Assembly (NCBI RefSeq): GCF_000429005.1
Contig: NZ_AUBA01000003.1
Location: 62,001 to 126,000 of the forward strand
Source: Novosphingobium acidiphilum DSM 19966
Lineage (GTDB): Bacteria > Pseudomonadota > Alphaproteobacteria > Sphingomonadales > Sphingomonadaceae
Length of the DNA stretch: 64,000 nt
Direction of reading: 5' to 3'
Shown piece by piece: positions 25,650 through 34,368 of this stretch. The first letter of the stretch is position 1. The number at the start of each line of letters is the position of its first letter. A program made the position numbers and the translations under genes. The notes under the pieces were generated by a model that was not told the origin of the DNA, did not search any database, and was given only the letters and a program-made list of their open reading frames with translations.

Positions 25650-27041
25650 ATGTCTGCCCCCCAAAAACCCCACGTTGTCATCATCGGCCGTCCCAATGTC
25701 GGCAAATCCACACTGTTCAACCGGCTGGTGGGCAAGAAGCTCGCGCTGGTCGACGATCAGCCCGGGGTGACGCGCGACCGCCGACTCGGCGATGCGGATC
25801 TGCTGGGCCTGGCATTCACCATTGTCGACACCGCCGGATGGGAGGACGACGATCCTGCCACGTTGCCCGGCCGCATGCGCATGCAGACCGAGGCTGCGCT
25901 GGCCGGCGCGCACGTGGCGCTGTTCGTGATCGATTCGCGCGCCGGGCTGACCCTGCTGGACGAAGAAATCGGGCGCCACCTGCACGAATCCTCGGTGCCG
26001 GTGATTCTGGTCGCCAACAAGGCCGAGGGCCGTGCGGGCGATGATGGCGTGTTCGAAGCGTTTGCGTTGGGCTTTGGCGAGCCGATCGCGCTGTCGGCCG
26101 AACATGGCGAGGGGCTGAGCGATCTGTTCCAGGCGCTGCTGCCGCTGGTGGGTGAACCCGACGACGCCGCAGAGCACGACGAAGACGAGCCCGAGTACGA
26201 CCCGCAAAGCGTGCTCAAGCTGGCGATTGTCGGCCGCCCGAACGCGGGAAAATCGACCCTGATCAACCGCATTCTGGGCCAGGACCGGCTGCTGACCGGG
26301 CCAGAGGCGGGAATTACCCGTGATTCGATCGCGATCGACTGGACCTGGCACGACCCCGCCAACGGCGATGCACGGCCGGTGCGCCTGATCGACACCGCCG
26401 GAATGCGCAAAAAGGCGCTGGTGGTCGACAAACTGGAAAAACTGGCGGTGGCCGATGCGCGCCACGCGGTCGATTTTGCCGAAGTCGTCGTGCTGCTGCT
26501 TGATGCCACGCGCGGGCTGGAACATCAGGATCTGAAGATCGCCTCGCTCGTGCTTGAAGAAGGCCGCGCGCTGATCATTGCGATCAACAAGTGGGATATT
26601 GCCGAAGATCCCAGCGGGCTGTTCAACGGCGTGCGCACCGCGTTGGAAGACGGCCTGGCGCAAGTGCGCGGGGTGCCGTTGATCGCGGTATCGGCGCGCA
26701 CCGGCAAGGGGCTCGACGCGATGATCGCCGCCGCGTTCGAACTGCGCGATGCGTGGAGCAAGCGCGTGCCGACCGCCGCACTCAATCGCTGGTTCGATTC
26801 GGCGCTGTCGGCCAATCCGCCGCCCGCACCCGGTGGCCGCCGGATCAAGCTGCGCTATATCACGCAGGCCAAGACCCGCCCGCCGGGCTTTATCCTGTTC
26901 GGCACGCGGCTTGACCAGTTGCCCGAAAGCTATCGCCGCTATCTGGTCAACGGCATCCGTCGTGAACTCGGGTTTGACGCGGTACCGATCCGCCTGACGC
27001 TGCGCAGCGCCAAGAACCCGTTTGCCGACAAAGCCAAGTGA
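25650..27041 (+). CDS. der: Ribosome biogenesis GTPase Der
   Basis: 463-aa double GTPase needed for 50S ribosome assembly. Two G domains are present, with P-loops GRPNVGKST (residues 13-21) and GRPNAGKST, switch motifs DTAGW and DTAGM, and base-specificity motifs NKAEG and NKWD. A C-terminal KH-like domain follows (FILFGTRLDQLPESYRRYL). ATG 25650 is chosen; upstream 25584 is a GTG without support. The stop TGA shares its A with the next gene's ATG. Confidence 0.96.
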   Translation: MSAPQKPHVVIIGRPNVGKSTLFNRLVGKKLALVDDQPGVTRDRRLGDADLLGLAFTIVDTAGWEDDDPATLPGRMRMQTEAALAGAHVALFVIDSRAGLTLLDEEIGRHLHESSVPVILVANKAEGRAGDDGVFEAFALGFGEPIALSAEHGEGLSDLFQALLPLVGEPDDAAEHDEDEPEYDPQSVLKLAIVGRPNAGKSTLINRILGQDRLLTGPEAGITRDSIAIDWTWHDPANGDARPVRLIDTAGMRKKALVVDKLEKLAVADARHAVDFAEVVVLLLDATRGLEHQDLKIASLVLEEGRALIIAINKWDIAEDPSGLFNGVRTALEDGLAQVRGVPLIAVSARTGKGLDAMIAAAFELRDAWSKRVPTAALNRWFDSALSANPPPAPGGRRIKLRYITQAKTRPPGFILFGTRLDQLPESYRRYLVNGIRRELGFDAVPIRLTLRSAKNPFADKAK

Positions 27042-27439
27042 TGCCCGACCTGCCGCGCACTTTGTGGGCCGCGATGGCCCGCGGGATTGCAGGCACATGT
27101 CCGCGTTGCGGCGGGGCCCACCTGTTTGCGCGATTTCTGAAGCCGGTTGCCCGCTGCCCGCTGTGCGCACAGGACTGGTCGGTGCATGCTGCGGATGATT
27201 TTCCGCCTTATGTCGCGATCATTGTCACCGCGCATGTCATGGCACCGATCATGATCCTGCTGGGCAGTTCGGCCACTCTGCCGACATGGGTGCTGGTGGC
27301 CATCGCGCTGCTTATCGCCATGCCGATGCTGATGGCCCTGCTGCAACCCGCCAAAGGCGGGATCATCGCGCTGCAATGGTGGCTGGGCATGGCCGGTTTT
27401 GCGCCAAGACCGGGCAAGGTCGAGGCCGGGGCAGAATAA
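27041..27439 (+). CDS. DUF983 membrane protein
   Basis: 132-aa protein with an N-terminal zinc-ribbon-like CPRCGG/CPLC pair followed by two hydrophobic helices (AIIVTAHVMAPIMILLG and VLVAIALLIAMPMLMAL). DUF983 proteins are membrane proteins of unknown role that often neighbour cytochrome oxidase genes; a second one lies in the cox cluster at 51783. ATG 27041 overlaps the der stop by 1 nt, so it is probably expressed with der. Confidence 0.85.
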   Translation: MPDLPRTLWAAMARGIAGTCPRCGGAHLFARFLKPVARCPLCAQDWSVHAADDFPPYVAIIVTAHVMAPIMILLGSSATLPTWVLVAIALLIAMPMLMALLQPAKGGIIALQWWLGMAGFAPRPGKVEAGAE

Positions 27440-27471
27440 CCGCCGGCCCGGCCTCGCAGCCCGCGGACTGG

Positions 27472-27507
27472 CGCCTTTCGCGGGACCTGCCGATCCCGCG
27501 AAAGGCG
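27472..27507. terminator. Bidirectional hairpin between DUF983 and thiolase
   Basis: Perfect 14-bp stem (27472-27485 with 27494-27507), 8-nt loop, in the short gap between convergent genes. The right arm includes GCGAAAGGCG; on the minus strand a T-rich stretch is weak. It is suited to end transcripts from both sides. Confidence 0.7.
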
Positions 27508-27517
27508 ATTGCCAGGA

Positions 27518-28693
27518 TCAGAAGATCTCGAACAGGCCCGCGGCACCCATGCCGCCGCCGACGCACATCGTCACCACGGCGTATTTCGCACCGCGACGCT
27601 TGCCTTCGAGCAGCGCGTGGATCGAACAGCGTGCACCGGTCATGCCATAAGGGTGACCGATCGAGATCGAGCCGCCGTTCACATTGAGCAGCGCGTCGGG
27701 AATGCCCAGACGATCGCGGCAATAGAGCACCTGCACGGCAAAGGCCTCGTTCAGTTCCCACAGGCCGATGTCGGCGACAGTCAGGCCGAACCGGCCAAGC
27801 AGCTTGGGAATGGCATAGACCGGGCCGATGCCCATTTCATCGGGCTCGGTACCGGCCACGGCCATGCCGACATAGCGCCCCAGCGGGGTCAGACCCTTTT
27901 TCGCGGCGGTTGCGGCCTCCATGATGACCACGGCGGCCGAACCGTCGGACAGCTGGCTGGCGTTGCCCGCGGTCACAATCCCGTCGGGCAGCACGCTCTT
28001 GAGCGAATTGAGGCCTTCGAGCGTGGTTTCGGGACGGTTGCCCTCGTCCTTGGTCAGGGTCACTTCGTGCATGGTCACCGCACCCGTGGCCTTGTCGGCA
28101 ACGCCCATCGTGGCGGTGACGGGCACGATTTCATCGGCGAACAGGTTGGCGGCCTGCGCGGCGGCGGTGCGCTGTTGCGACTGGAACGCATAGGCATCGC
28201 AGGCGTCGCGGCCGATGCCATAGCGCGCGCCGACCACCTCGGCGGTCTGCAGCATCGGCATGTAGATCGCCTTGTGCATCGCATAAAGCTCGGGATCGGG
28301 CTGCACGCGCATGTCCTTGGTCTGGACCACGCTGATCAGTTCCTGTCCGCCGGCGGCGACCACGTCCATGCGGTCAAAGATCACCTGCTTTGACGCGGTG
28401 GCGATTGTCATCAGGCCCGACGAGCACTGGCGATCCATCGACTGGCCCGAAACCGTAACCGGCAGCCCCGCACGCAGCGCCACCTGGCGTGCGATATTGC
28501 CGGCTTGTGCGCCCTGTTGCAGCGCCGCGCCCCACACCACGTCGTCGACTTCGCCGCCTTCGATCCCGGCGCGTTCTACCGCGGCGCGCAACGAATGTGC
28601 GCCCAGCGTGGCCCCGCCGGTGGCATTGAACGCGCCCTTGTAGGCACGGCCGATCGGGGTGCGGGCGACCGATACGATGACTGCATCACGCAT
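27518..28693 (-). CDS. Acetyl-CoA C-acyltransferase (thiolase)
   Basis: 391-aa thiolase of the degradative type, releasing acetyl- or propionyl-CoA from 3-ketoacyl-CoA. The nucleophile C90 (DRQCSSGLM), His in SIGHPYGMTGAR and the second Cys in CVGGGMGAAG are present. It is the last gene of the five-gene unit transcribed from 33678 leftwards. The usual GHPxGxSGAR box reads GHPYGMTGAR, a variant common in this subfamily. Confidence 0.94.
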   Translation of the reverse strand: MRDAVIVSVARTPIGRAYKGAFNATGGATLGAHSLRAAVERAGIEGGEVDDVVWGAALQQGAQAGNIARQVALRAGLPVTVSGQSMDRQCSSGLMTIATASKQVIFDRMDVVAAGGQELISVVQTKDMRVQPDPELYAMHKAIYMPMLQTAEVVGARYGIGRDACDAYAFQSQQRTAAAQAANLFADEIVPVTATMGVADKATGAVTMHEVTLTKDEGNRPETTLEGLNSLKSVLPDGIVTAGNASQLSDGSAAVVIMEAATAAKKGLTPLGRYVGMAVAGTEPDEMGIGPVYAIPKLLGRFGLTVADIGLWELNEAFAVQVLYCRDRLGIPDALLNVNGGSISIGHPYGMTGARCSIHALLEGKRRGAKYAVVTMCVGGGMGAAGLFEIF

Positions 28694-28720
28694 AATGGAA
28701 AATCCTCTCGTTTTGTAAAA

Positions 28721-30301
28721 TCAGGAAAAGGCGTGGGTTACCGGGTTGCCGCCAAAACGGTCGCGCAGGGTCCGCTTCAGCACTTTGCCGATCGCGCTGC
28801 GCGGCAGTTCATCGACCACCGCGATTGCGCTGATCCGCTGCGTCTTGCCCAGATGGCTGTTGGCCTGCGCCAAAATCGCCTGCGGATCGGCGGCGGGATC
28901 GGCCAGCACGACAACGGCCAGCGGGGTTTCACCCCATGTGTCCGACGGCACCCCGATCACCGCGGCTTCGCGCACCGCGCTCTGGCAGGTCAGTTGCGCC
29001 TCAAGATCGGTGGGAAAAATGTTGAACCCGCCCGAAATGATCATGTCTTTCGACCGGTCCATCAGGATCAGGAAGCCGTCTTCGTCAAACCGCCCGACAT
29101 CGCCGTGGCGGATATAGCGGCGTCCTTCGTCGTCGTGCCATTCCACTTCGCGGGTCTTGGCATCCTGGCGGTGATAGCCGTTCATCATCACCGGCGAATG
29201 GCCGACGATCTCGCCCGTTTCGCCTTGTGCCACTTCGTGGCCGTCTTCATCGATGATCTTCATGATGTGCCCGGGCGAGGGCCGGCCCACGGTATGCAGC
29301 TTGTCGGGAAATTCGTGCGCCACCAGGATCGCCGAGGCGCCGCCTTCGGTCATGCCATAGGCCTCGAGCAGACCGCCGGGCCAGCGTTTGAGCACATCGG
29401 CCTTGAGCCAGGCGGGAAACGGGGCGGATGTGCTGGATTTCATCACATAGGACGACAGGTCGAATTGGTCGAACGTGGGCAGTTCCATGATGCGGCGGTA
29501 TTGCACCGGCACCAGCATGGCATGGGTCACGCGTTCGGCCTGCGACAGTTCGAGGAACCGCTGCGCGTCGAACCTGGCCATCAGCACGACTTTGCCGCCA
29601 CCCGCCAGCGCCGGGAAAAAGCTGACCAGCGTGGTGTTGGAATAAAGCGGGGTCGAACAGATCACGCAAGTGTCGTCGCCATACCCGCCGGCCAAGGTGC
29701 GCCGGGCATATTCGTGGCGCATCTGGTGGCTTTGCACGATCCCCTTGGGTGTGCCGGTGGTGCCCGAGGAATAGATGATGTTGAACGGGTGGTGCGGCGC
29801 GATCGTCACCGGCGCGGCGCGGGTGCCGGCAGGCGGCAGCCAGTCCGACAGCGCGATCCCGGCATCGCTGTCATCCAGTGCGATGCGGGTCACGTCTGCC
29901 GGAAACGGCAGATCGGCCAGCTTGTCGGCCATCGCCTTGTCGAGGAACAGCACGCGCGCGGTGCTGTCGGCCAGCATGGCCAGCACGGTGTCGCCCGCAG
30001 CACTGCTGGTCAGCAACGCGGCAGCGGCGCCTGCGCGCAAGATCCCGGTGAACGCCAGCGCCGCCTCGACCGAATTGGTTGCGGCGATCGCCACCGGCTC
30101 GGTCTGCGCGATCCCGGCGGCCTGCAACCCGGCCGCGAAACGCTCGGTCCGGTCGCCCAGCTCGGCCCAGGTCACCTGGCGGTGTTCGTCGGCCAGTGCG
30201 ATGGCCCGGCCCCGGCGGGCGGCGTGGGCGGCCAGAATCGCGGGCAGCGGCAGGAAATCTGCCGCCACCACGTCCGCCACGCTGATCGGGCCGCCGTCCA
30301 T
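28721..30301 (-). CDS. AMP-dependent acyl-CoA synthetase
   Basis: 526-aa acyl-adenylate-forming enzyme that activates a carboxylic acid with CoA. Key motifs: the P-loop-like YSSGTTGTPKG, YGMTEGG, the HGDVGRFDEDGFL hinge region and the C-terminal lysine in PRSAIGKVLKRTLRD. ATG 30301 is chosen because the dehydrogenase stop lies 1 nt upstream of it; the frame is open to 30364. Substrate chain length cannot be read from sequence. Confidence 0.92.
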   Translation of the reverse strand: MDGGPISVADVVAADFLPLPAILAAHAARRGRAIALADEHRQVTWAELGDRTERFAAGLQAAGIAQTEPVAIAATNSVEAALAFTGILRAGAAAALLTSSAAGDTVLAMLADSTARVLFLDKAMADKLADLPFPADVTRIALDDSDAGIALSDWLPPAGTRAAPVTIAPHHPFNIIYSSGTTGTPKGIVQSHQMRHEYARRTLAGGYGDDTCVICSTPLYSNTTLVSFFPALAGGGKVVLMARFDAQRFLELSQAERVTHAMLVPVQYRRIMELPTFDQFDLSSYVMKSSTSAPFPAWLKADVLKRWPGGLLEAYGMTEGGASAILVAHEFPDKLHTVGRPSPGHIMKIIDEDGHEVAQGETGEIVGHSPVMMNGYHRQDAKTREVEWHDDEGRRYIRHGDVGRFDEDGFLILMDRSKDMIISGGFNIFPTDLEAQLTCQSAVREAAVIGVPSDTWGETPLAVVVLADPAADPQAILAQANSHLGKTQRISAIAVVDELPRSAIGKVLKRTLRDRFGGNPVTHAFS

Positions 30302-30302
30302 C

Positions 30303-31559
30303 TCAGTTGAAGGTTTCGCCGGCCGCAGCCTTGGCCGCCAGCAACGGGGCCACCGGCTGACCATGACGGGTCAGACCATCGACCACGGTGTTCAGGCCGA
30401 TATGGTCGGCCCAGTACATCGGACCGCCGGTCCATGCCGGCCAGCCGTAGCCGTTCAGCCAGACGGTATCGATATCGCCTGCGCGCTGGGCAATGCCTTC
30501 GGCCAGGATCAGTGCGCCTTCGCTGACCATCGGGTACAGCAGGCGCTCGCGGATTTCATCCTTGCCGATTGCGCGTTGCGGCTTGCCCTCTTTGGCGGCG
30601 AACCGGGCAATGATCGCCTTGACCTCGTCCGACGGCGTGCGCTGACGGTTGTCGTCGTAGTCGTAAAAGCCTTTTTTGGTCTTCTGTCCCCAGCGACCCA
30701 CCGCGCACAGCGCATCGCGCAAGCTTTCGATACGCGCAGGATCGCGGTGCCAGCCGATGTCGACACCGGCCAGATCGGCCATCTGCCACGGCCCCATGGG
30801 AAAACCGAATTCAAGCAGCGCTTCGTCCACGTCCCAGTAATTGGCGCCTTCCATGATCAGCGCGTGGGCGGCGGCCTGACGCGGGCTCAGCATGCGGTTG
30901 CCGATGAAGCCGTGGCACACGCCCGACACCACCGGAATTTTGCCGATCCTGACCGACAGCGCCATCACGGTGGCCAGTTCGGCGGCGCCGGTGGCTTTGC
31001 CACGCACCACTTCGAGCAGTTTCATGACATTGGCGGGTGAAAAGAAATGCATGCCCAGCACCGATGCAGGGCGCTTGGTGATCGCCCCGATCGCATCGAT
31101 ATCAAGATAGCTGGTGTTGCTGGCCAGGATCGCGCCGGGCTTGGCAATGGCGTCCAGCCGCCCGAACACCTCTTGTTTGACGTCCATGCTTTCATAGACC
31201 GCCTCGATCACCAGATCGGCAGCCGCCAGCGCGTCGAAATCAAGCGTCGGGGTCAGCAGGCTGATGGCCTGTTCGGCCAGTGCCGCATCCATCTTGCCGC
31301 GCTTGACCGTCGCCTCGTAATTGCGGCGGATCGTCGCGACGCCGCGATCCAGTGCCTCCTGGCTGGTTTCGACGATCGTTACCGGAATGCCGGCGGTCAG
31401 GAAATTCATCGTGATCCCGCCACCCATCGTGCCGGCGCCGATCACGCCGACCTGGTTGATCGGGAGAAGCGCGGTGTCTGCCGGAATGTCATCGATTTTT
31501 GCAGCGGCATGGCGGGCGGCGTCGATATGATCGCGGGCGCCTTGGATCGGGTCGGACAT
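30303..31559 (-). CDS. 3-hydroxyacyl-CoA dehydrogenase (stand-alone)
   Basis: 418-aa NAD-dependent dehydrogenase oxidising L-3-hydroxyacyl-CoA. Rossmann motif VGVIGAGTMGGGI near residue 38, catalytic-His motif GMHFFSPANVMKLLEVV, then two C-terminal 3HCDH domains (GFIGNRMLSPRQ and a second one with FGFPMGPWQMADLAG). There is no N-terminal crotonase domain, unlike FadB/FadJ, so hydration must be supplied by another gene. It lies 19 nt after the serine hydrolase and 1 nt before the ligase. Confidence 0.92.
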   Translation of the reverse strand: MSDPIQGARDHIDAARHAAAKIDDIPADTALLPINQVGVIGAGTMGGGITMNFLTAGIPVTIVETSQEALDRGVATIRRNYEATVKRGKMDAALAEQAISLLTPTLDFDALAAADLVIEAVYESMDVKQEVFGRLDAIAKPGAILASNTSYLDIDAIGAITKRPASVLGMHFFSPANVMKLLEVVRGKATGAAELATVMALSVRIGKIPVVSGVCHGFIGNRMLSPRQAAAHALIMEGANYWDVDEALLEFGFPMGPWQMADLAGVDIGWHRDPARIESLRDALCAVGRWGQKTKKGFYDYDDNRQRTPSDEVKAIIARFAAKEGKPQRAIGKDEIRERLLYPMVSEGALILAEGIAQRAGDIDTVWLNGYGWPAWTGGPMYWADHIGLNTVVDGLTRHGQPVAPLLAAKAAAGETFN

Positions 31560-31578
31560 GACGTGTTCCTTTCGGGTT

Positions 31579-32826
31579 TCAGGCGCGGCTGTCGATCAGC
31601 GCGGCGTAAATGAGCGTCTTGAGCTGTTCGCGGATCGGAAACACCACCGATGGGCCGACCTGGGTCATGAACACCATCGACAGGCCCTCGGCCGGATCGA
31701 CAAAGAACTTGGTCGAATAGATCCCGCTCCAGAAAAATTCGCCCGCGTTGCCGGGCGTCAGGTTGCGCACCGGATCGGTGGTCACCGCAAAGCCCAGGCC
31801 AAAGCCGGTGCCCGCCTGCTTCGGGTCGCTGAACAGGCCTTGCGCGATCTGCGGCAGATCAGCGGGTGCGTCATCGGGCAGGCGCAGGTGGTTGGCAGTC
31901 ATCAGCCGCAGCGTTGCGGGGCTGACCAGATGCACGCCATCGGCGCCGCCACCGCCGACCAGCGCGCGGCAGAACCGGTGATAATCGGCCAGCGTCGAAA
32001 CCAGGCCGCCACCGCCGCTTTCAAAGCGTGGTTCGCGCAACGTGGCCGAGTTTTCCGCCGGGTCCAGCACCTGCAACGGCTGGCCGGGCGCCGGTGCCCA
32101 CCACGCATCGGTCAGCCGGTGTCCCTTGTCGGCGGGGCAGGAAAAGCCGGTATCGACCATGCCGAGCGGATCGAACAGGTGGGTTTTCAGAAATGCGCCA
32201 AGGCTTTGCCCCGACAGCCGGCTGACAATCACCCCCAGCACATCGACCGACACCGAATAGGCCCAGGCATCCCCGGGCTGAAACGCCAGCGGCAATTTGG
32301 CCAATGCTTCGATAAAGGCGTCATTGCCCGCCAGGCTGGCATGGCCGTCGAGCCGCCCCTTGCGATAGGCGGCATCGAGGTTGTTGCGGTTCTGGATGCC
32401 ATAGGTCAGGCCCGATCGGTGGCTCAGCAGATCGACCATGCGCATCGGCCGCGCGCGTGGGCCGGGCACAAACGGCGCTTCGCCGCCACCACCGGCATAG
32501 ATCCTGAGATCGGCAAATTCGGGCACGACTTTGGTCACCGGATCATCAAGCGCGACCAGCCCCTGTTCGACCAGCATCATGAACGCGATCGACACGATCG
32601 GCTTGGTCATCGAGGCAATGCGGCAGATCGCATCGGGTGACCAGGGCGTGCCATCGGCGCGCATCCGGCCCATTGTCGCGCGCCACACCGGCACCCCGTC
32701 GCGCGCGACCATGATATCGGCGCCGGGAAACCGCCCGGTGCCGATATAATCGCGTTCGACAAACGCCGCCACGCGGTCCAGCCGCGCGGGATCAAAACCA
32801 TGATCGGCAGGGTTCGCCAGCTTCAT
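31579..32826 (-). CDS. Serine beta-lactamase-fold hydrolase
   Basis: 415-aa class C beta-lactamase/esterase-family protein. The SxxK motif is S72-M-T-K75, the YxN-like motif reads Y-S-V in WAYSVSVDVLG, and a late glycine-rich strand is present. No signal peptide is visible, so a cytosolic esterase or transacylase is more likely than a lactamase. It sits inside an acyl-CoA operon; similar genes are known beside beta-oxidation gene sets, but the substrate is unknown. ATG 32826 follows GAGGA. Confidence 0.85.
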   Translation of the reverse strand: MKLANPADHGFDPARLDRVAAFVERDYIGTGRFPGADIMVARDGVPVWRATMGRMRADGTPWSPDAICRIASMTKPIVSIAFMMLVEQGLVALDDPVTKVVPEFADLRIYAGGGGEAPFVPGPRARPMRMVDLLSHRSGLTYGIQNRNNLDAAYRKGRLDGHASLAGNDAFIEALAKLPLAFQPGDAWAYSVSVDVLGVIVSRLSGQSLGAFLKTHLFDPLGMVDTGFSCPADKGHRLTDAWWAPAPGQPLQVLDPAENSATLREPRFESGGGGLVSTLADYHRFCRALVGGGGADGVHLVSPATLRLMTANHLRLPDDAPADLPQIAQGLFSDPKQAGTGFGLGFAVTTDPVRNLTPGNAGEFFWSGIYSTKFFVDPAEGLSMVFMTQVGPSVVFPIREQLKTLIYAALIDSRA

Positions 32827-32850
32827 TCCAGGGTCCTCTTATGGCTTGTC

Positions 32851-33678
32851 TTAACCGAAAATCGCCACCGATTGCAGGCCGCGCATCACTTCGGTGCCAT
32901 CGGTGTTCCACATGCGCAGGGTCTCGCTCGAAAAGCCATCGGCCATATGGTTCGATGCGGTTTCCAGCAGCCACCAGCCATCGCGGGTGGTGGGGTTTTC
33001 GCCCAGCAGCGTCAGCGACCAGTTGATCGAACTGAGCGGGCCGGGGCGTTCCATGGCGCGCATCGATCCGGGCGGCAGCGTGTCGCCGATCGCGACCAGT
33101 TCGGCATAGGGGTCAAGGCCATCGCGCTCTTTCAGACGCACCCAGCGGCGCACCGCAATCTGCCCGTCGCCGCCGCGCGGACCGGCACGGCGCAAGTCCA
33201 GGCGATGGATGAACGCCGGCGATCGGGGCAGGGCCGCGACCGGTTCGGCCTGTTCGGGTGCAATCATCCGGTCAAGCCGGTCGGCAGCCCTGGACCCGTT
33301 GCCATCGCGCGCACGGCCAAACAGCCAGGTTGCGCGATGCGCCAGCGCGCCATCGCACCACAGCGTGGTTTCGACATGGCTGACGCTTTTGCCGGTGCGC
33401 AGCATCGTGGCGCGGGCCTCGATATCTTCGCCCACCGGGCCGATGAAACCGATTTGCGCGGCGCGCAATGGCGGCAGATCGGGAAAGCTGCGGATCGCGC
33501 AAAGATAGGCGATATAGCTTGATGCCCCGCCATACATCGTGCGGCCCTGCATCCAACCGGCGGCTCCGTGCAGTTGAAAACGGTCGCCATCGCGCACCAG
33601 CCGGTCGGCCAGTTGCGGCAGCGTCAGCGCCCCTTCGACCGTGTCCTGCTGCATCGTGCTGTCCAATTCCGACTCCAT
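32851..33678 (-). CDS. Acyl-CoA thioesterase (double hot-dog, TesB-like)
   Basis: 275-aa thioesterase-family protein with two hot-dog halves: GGASSYIAYLCAIRSFPDLPP in the first, MADGFSSETLRMWNTDGTEVM in the second. It probably hydrolyses or buffers an acyl-CoA of the operon. It is the promoter-proximal gene of the minus-strand unit. ATG 33678 has no visible Shine-Dalgarno and directly abuts a palindrome, so the mRNA may be leaderless; ATG 33654 is an alternative. Confidence 0.82.
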   Translation of the reverse strand: MESELDSTMQQDTVEGALTLPQLADRLVRDGDRFQLHGAAGWMQGRTMYGGASSYIAYLCAIRSFPDLPPLRAAQIGFIGPVGEDIEARATMLRTGKSVSHVETTLWCDGALAHRATWLFGRARDGNGSRAADRLDRMIAPEQAEPVAALPRSPAFIHRLDLRRAGPRGGDGQIAVRRWVRLKERDGLDPYAELVAIGDTLPPGSMRAMERPGPLSSINWSLTLLGENPTTRDGWWLLETASNHMADGFSSETLRMWNTDGTEVMRGLQSVAIFG

Positions 33679-33679
33679 T

Positions 33680-33693
33680 TAACCGGGTGGTTA
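33680..33693. promoter_or_regulatory. Candidate operator TAACC-N4-GGTTA
   Basis: Inverted repeat with 5-bp arms (33680-33684 and 33689-33693), 1 nt before the thioesterase start codon on the minus strand. It is of a size bound by TetR-type dimers and would let a repressor block the start of the whole five-gene unit. No regulator gene is adjacent. Confidence 0.3.
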
Positions 33694-33780
33694 GGGGATT
33701 GCACGGCGCACGGAAAGGGGCTTTGCGCACAAACCTCGGCGCGTGAAACACGCGGGTTTGCACGGGTTTTGCACTTTCCC

Positions 33781-34368
33781 CTACGGCATCGCGGGGGCGA
33801 TCAGCGCATCGCTGTCTGTGGCGGACCAATCATGCGCCCCCGCCATGCGCCAGACTTCGCGGCCCTGTGCATCATACAGCACGCTGGTCGGCAGATCGCC
33901 GGCATTGTAAAAGAATGCCAGCGTGTTTTCGGGGTCGAGCCAGGGGTGCAGATGATCGAAATGGTGGCTCGACAGCGTGGCCGCCACTTTTTGCGGCGAT
34001 CCCGAATCCTGCGACACCGTGACCACCGCCAGGTGCCCGGCCTGCCGCGCGGCAAGCGCATCTAGAGTGGGCATTTCCTTGACGCAAGGCGCGCACCAGG
34101 TGGCCCACAGATTGATCAGGACAGGCTTGCCCTTCAGGCTGGCGATGCCAAGCTTTGCCCCCGACGGGTCGGTGACAGTCATCGTCGGCATCGCCGAACC
34201 CTTGTGACTGGTGTCGATCTTGCCCGCAAAGCCGTCGGCTGCGGGTGCGGACGGGGCTGCGGCGGTGCTGGGCGGTTGCGCCGGGGCGCGCGCGTCTCTA
34301 TCGCAACCCGACAGGGCCAGCGCGGCCAAACCAACCACCAAGGGCAGACGACGGGCAATGAGCGGCAA
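33781..34368 (-). CDS. TlpA-like thiol-disulfide lipoprotein
   Basis: 195-aa periplasmic thioredoxin-fold protein. Lipobox LALSGC with C22, linker rich in Ala/Pro, then a TlpA/ResA-type domain with active site W-C92-A-P-C95. It probably reduces disulfides, for example in cytochrome maturation. The start is TTG 34368: it gives a basic lipoprotein signal (MPLIARRLPLVVGLAAL) and has GGAG 6 nt upstream, whereas later ATG codons would delete the signal. The start overlaps the divergent argH start by 11 bp. Confidence 0.85.
   Translation of the reverse strand: MPLIARRLPLVVGLAALALSGCDRDARAPAQPPSTAAAPSAPAADGFAGKIDTSHKGSAMPTMTVTDPSGAKLGIASLKGKPVLINLWATWCAPCVKEMPTLDALAARQAGHLAVVTVSQDSGSPQKVAATLSSHHFDHLHPWLDPENTLAFFYNAGDLPTSVLYDAQGREVWRMAGAHDWSATDSDALIAPAMP

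Noticed and set aside
24648..27170. 840-aa minus-strand open frame opposite der
   Set aside because: Only its last 288 residues (CHAP protein) have support; the rest is antisense to der and open because of codon GC bias.
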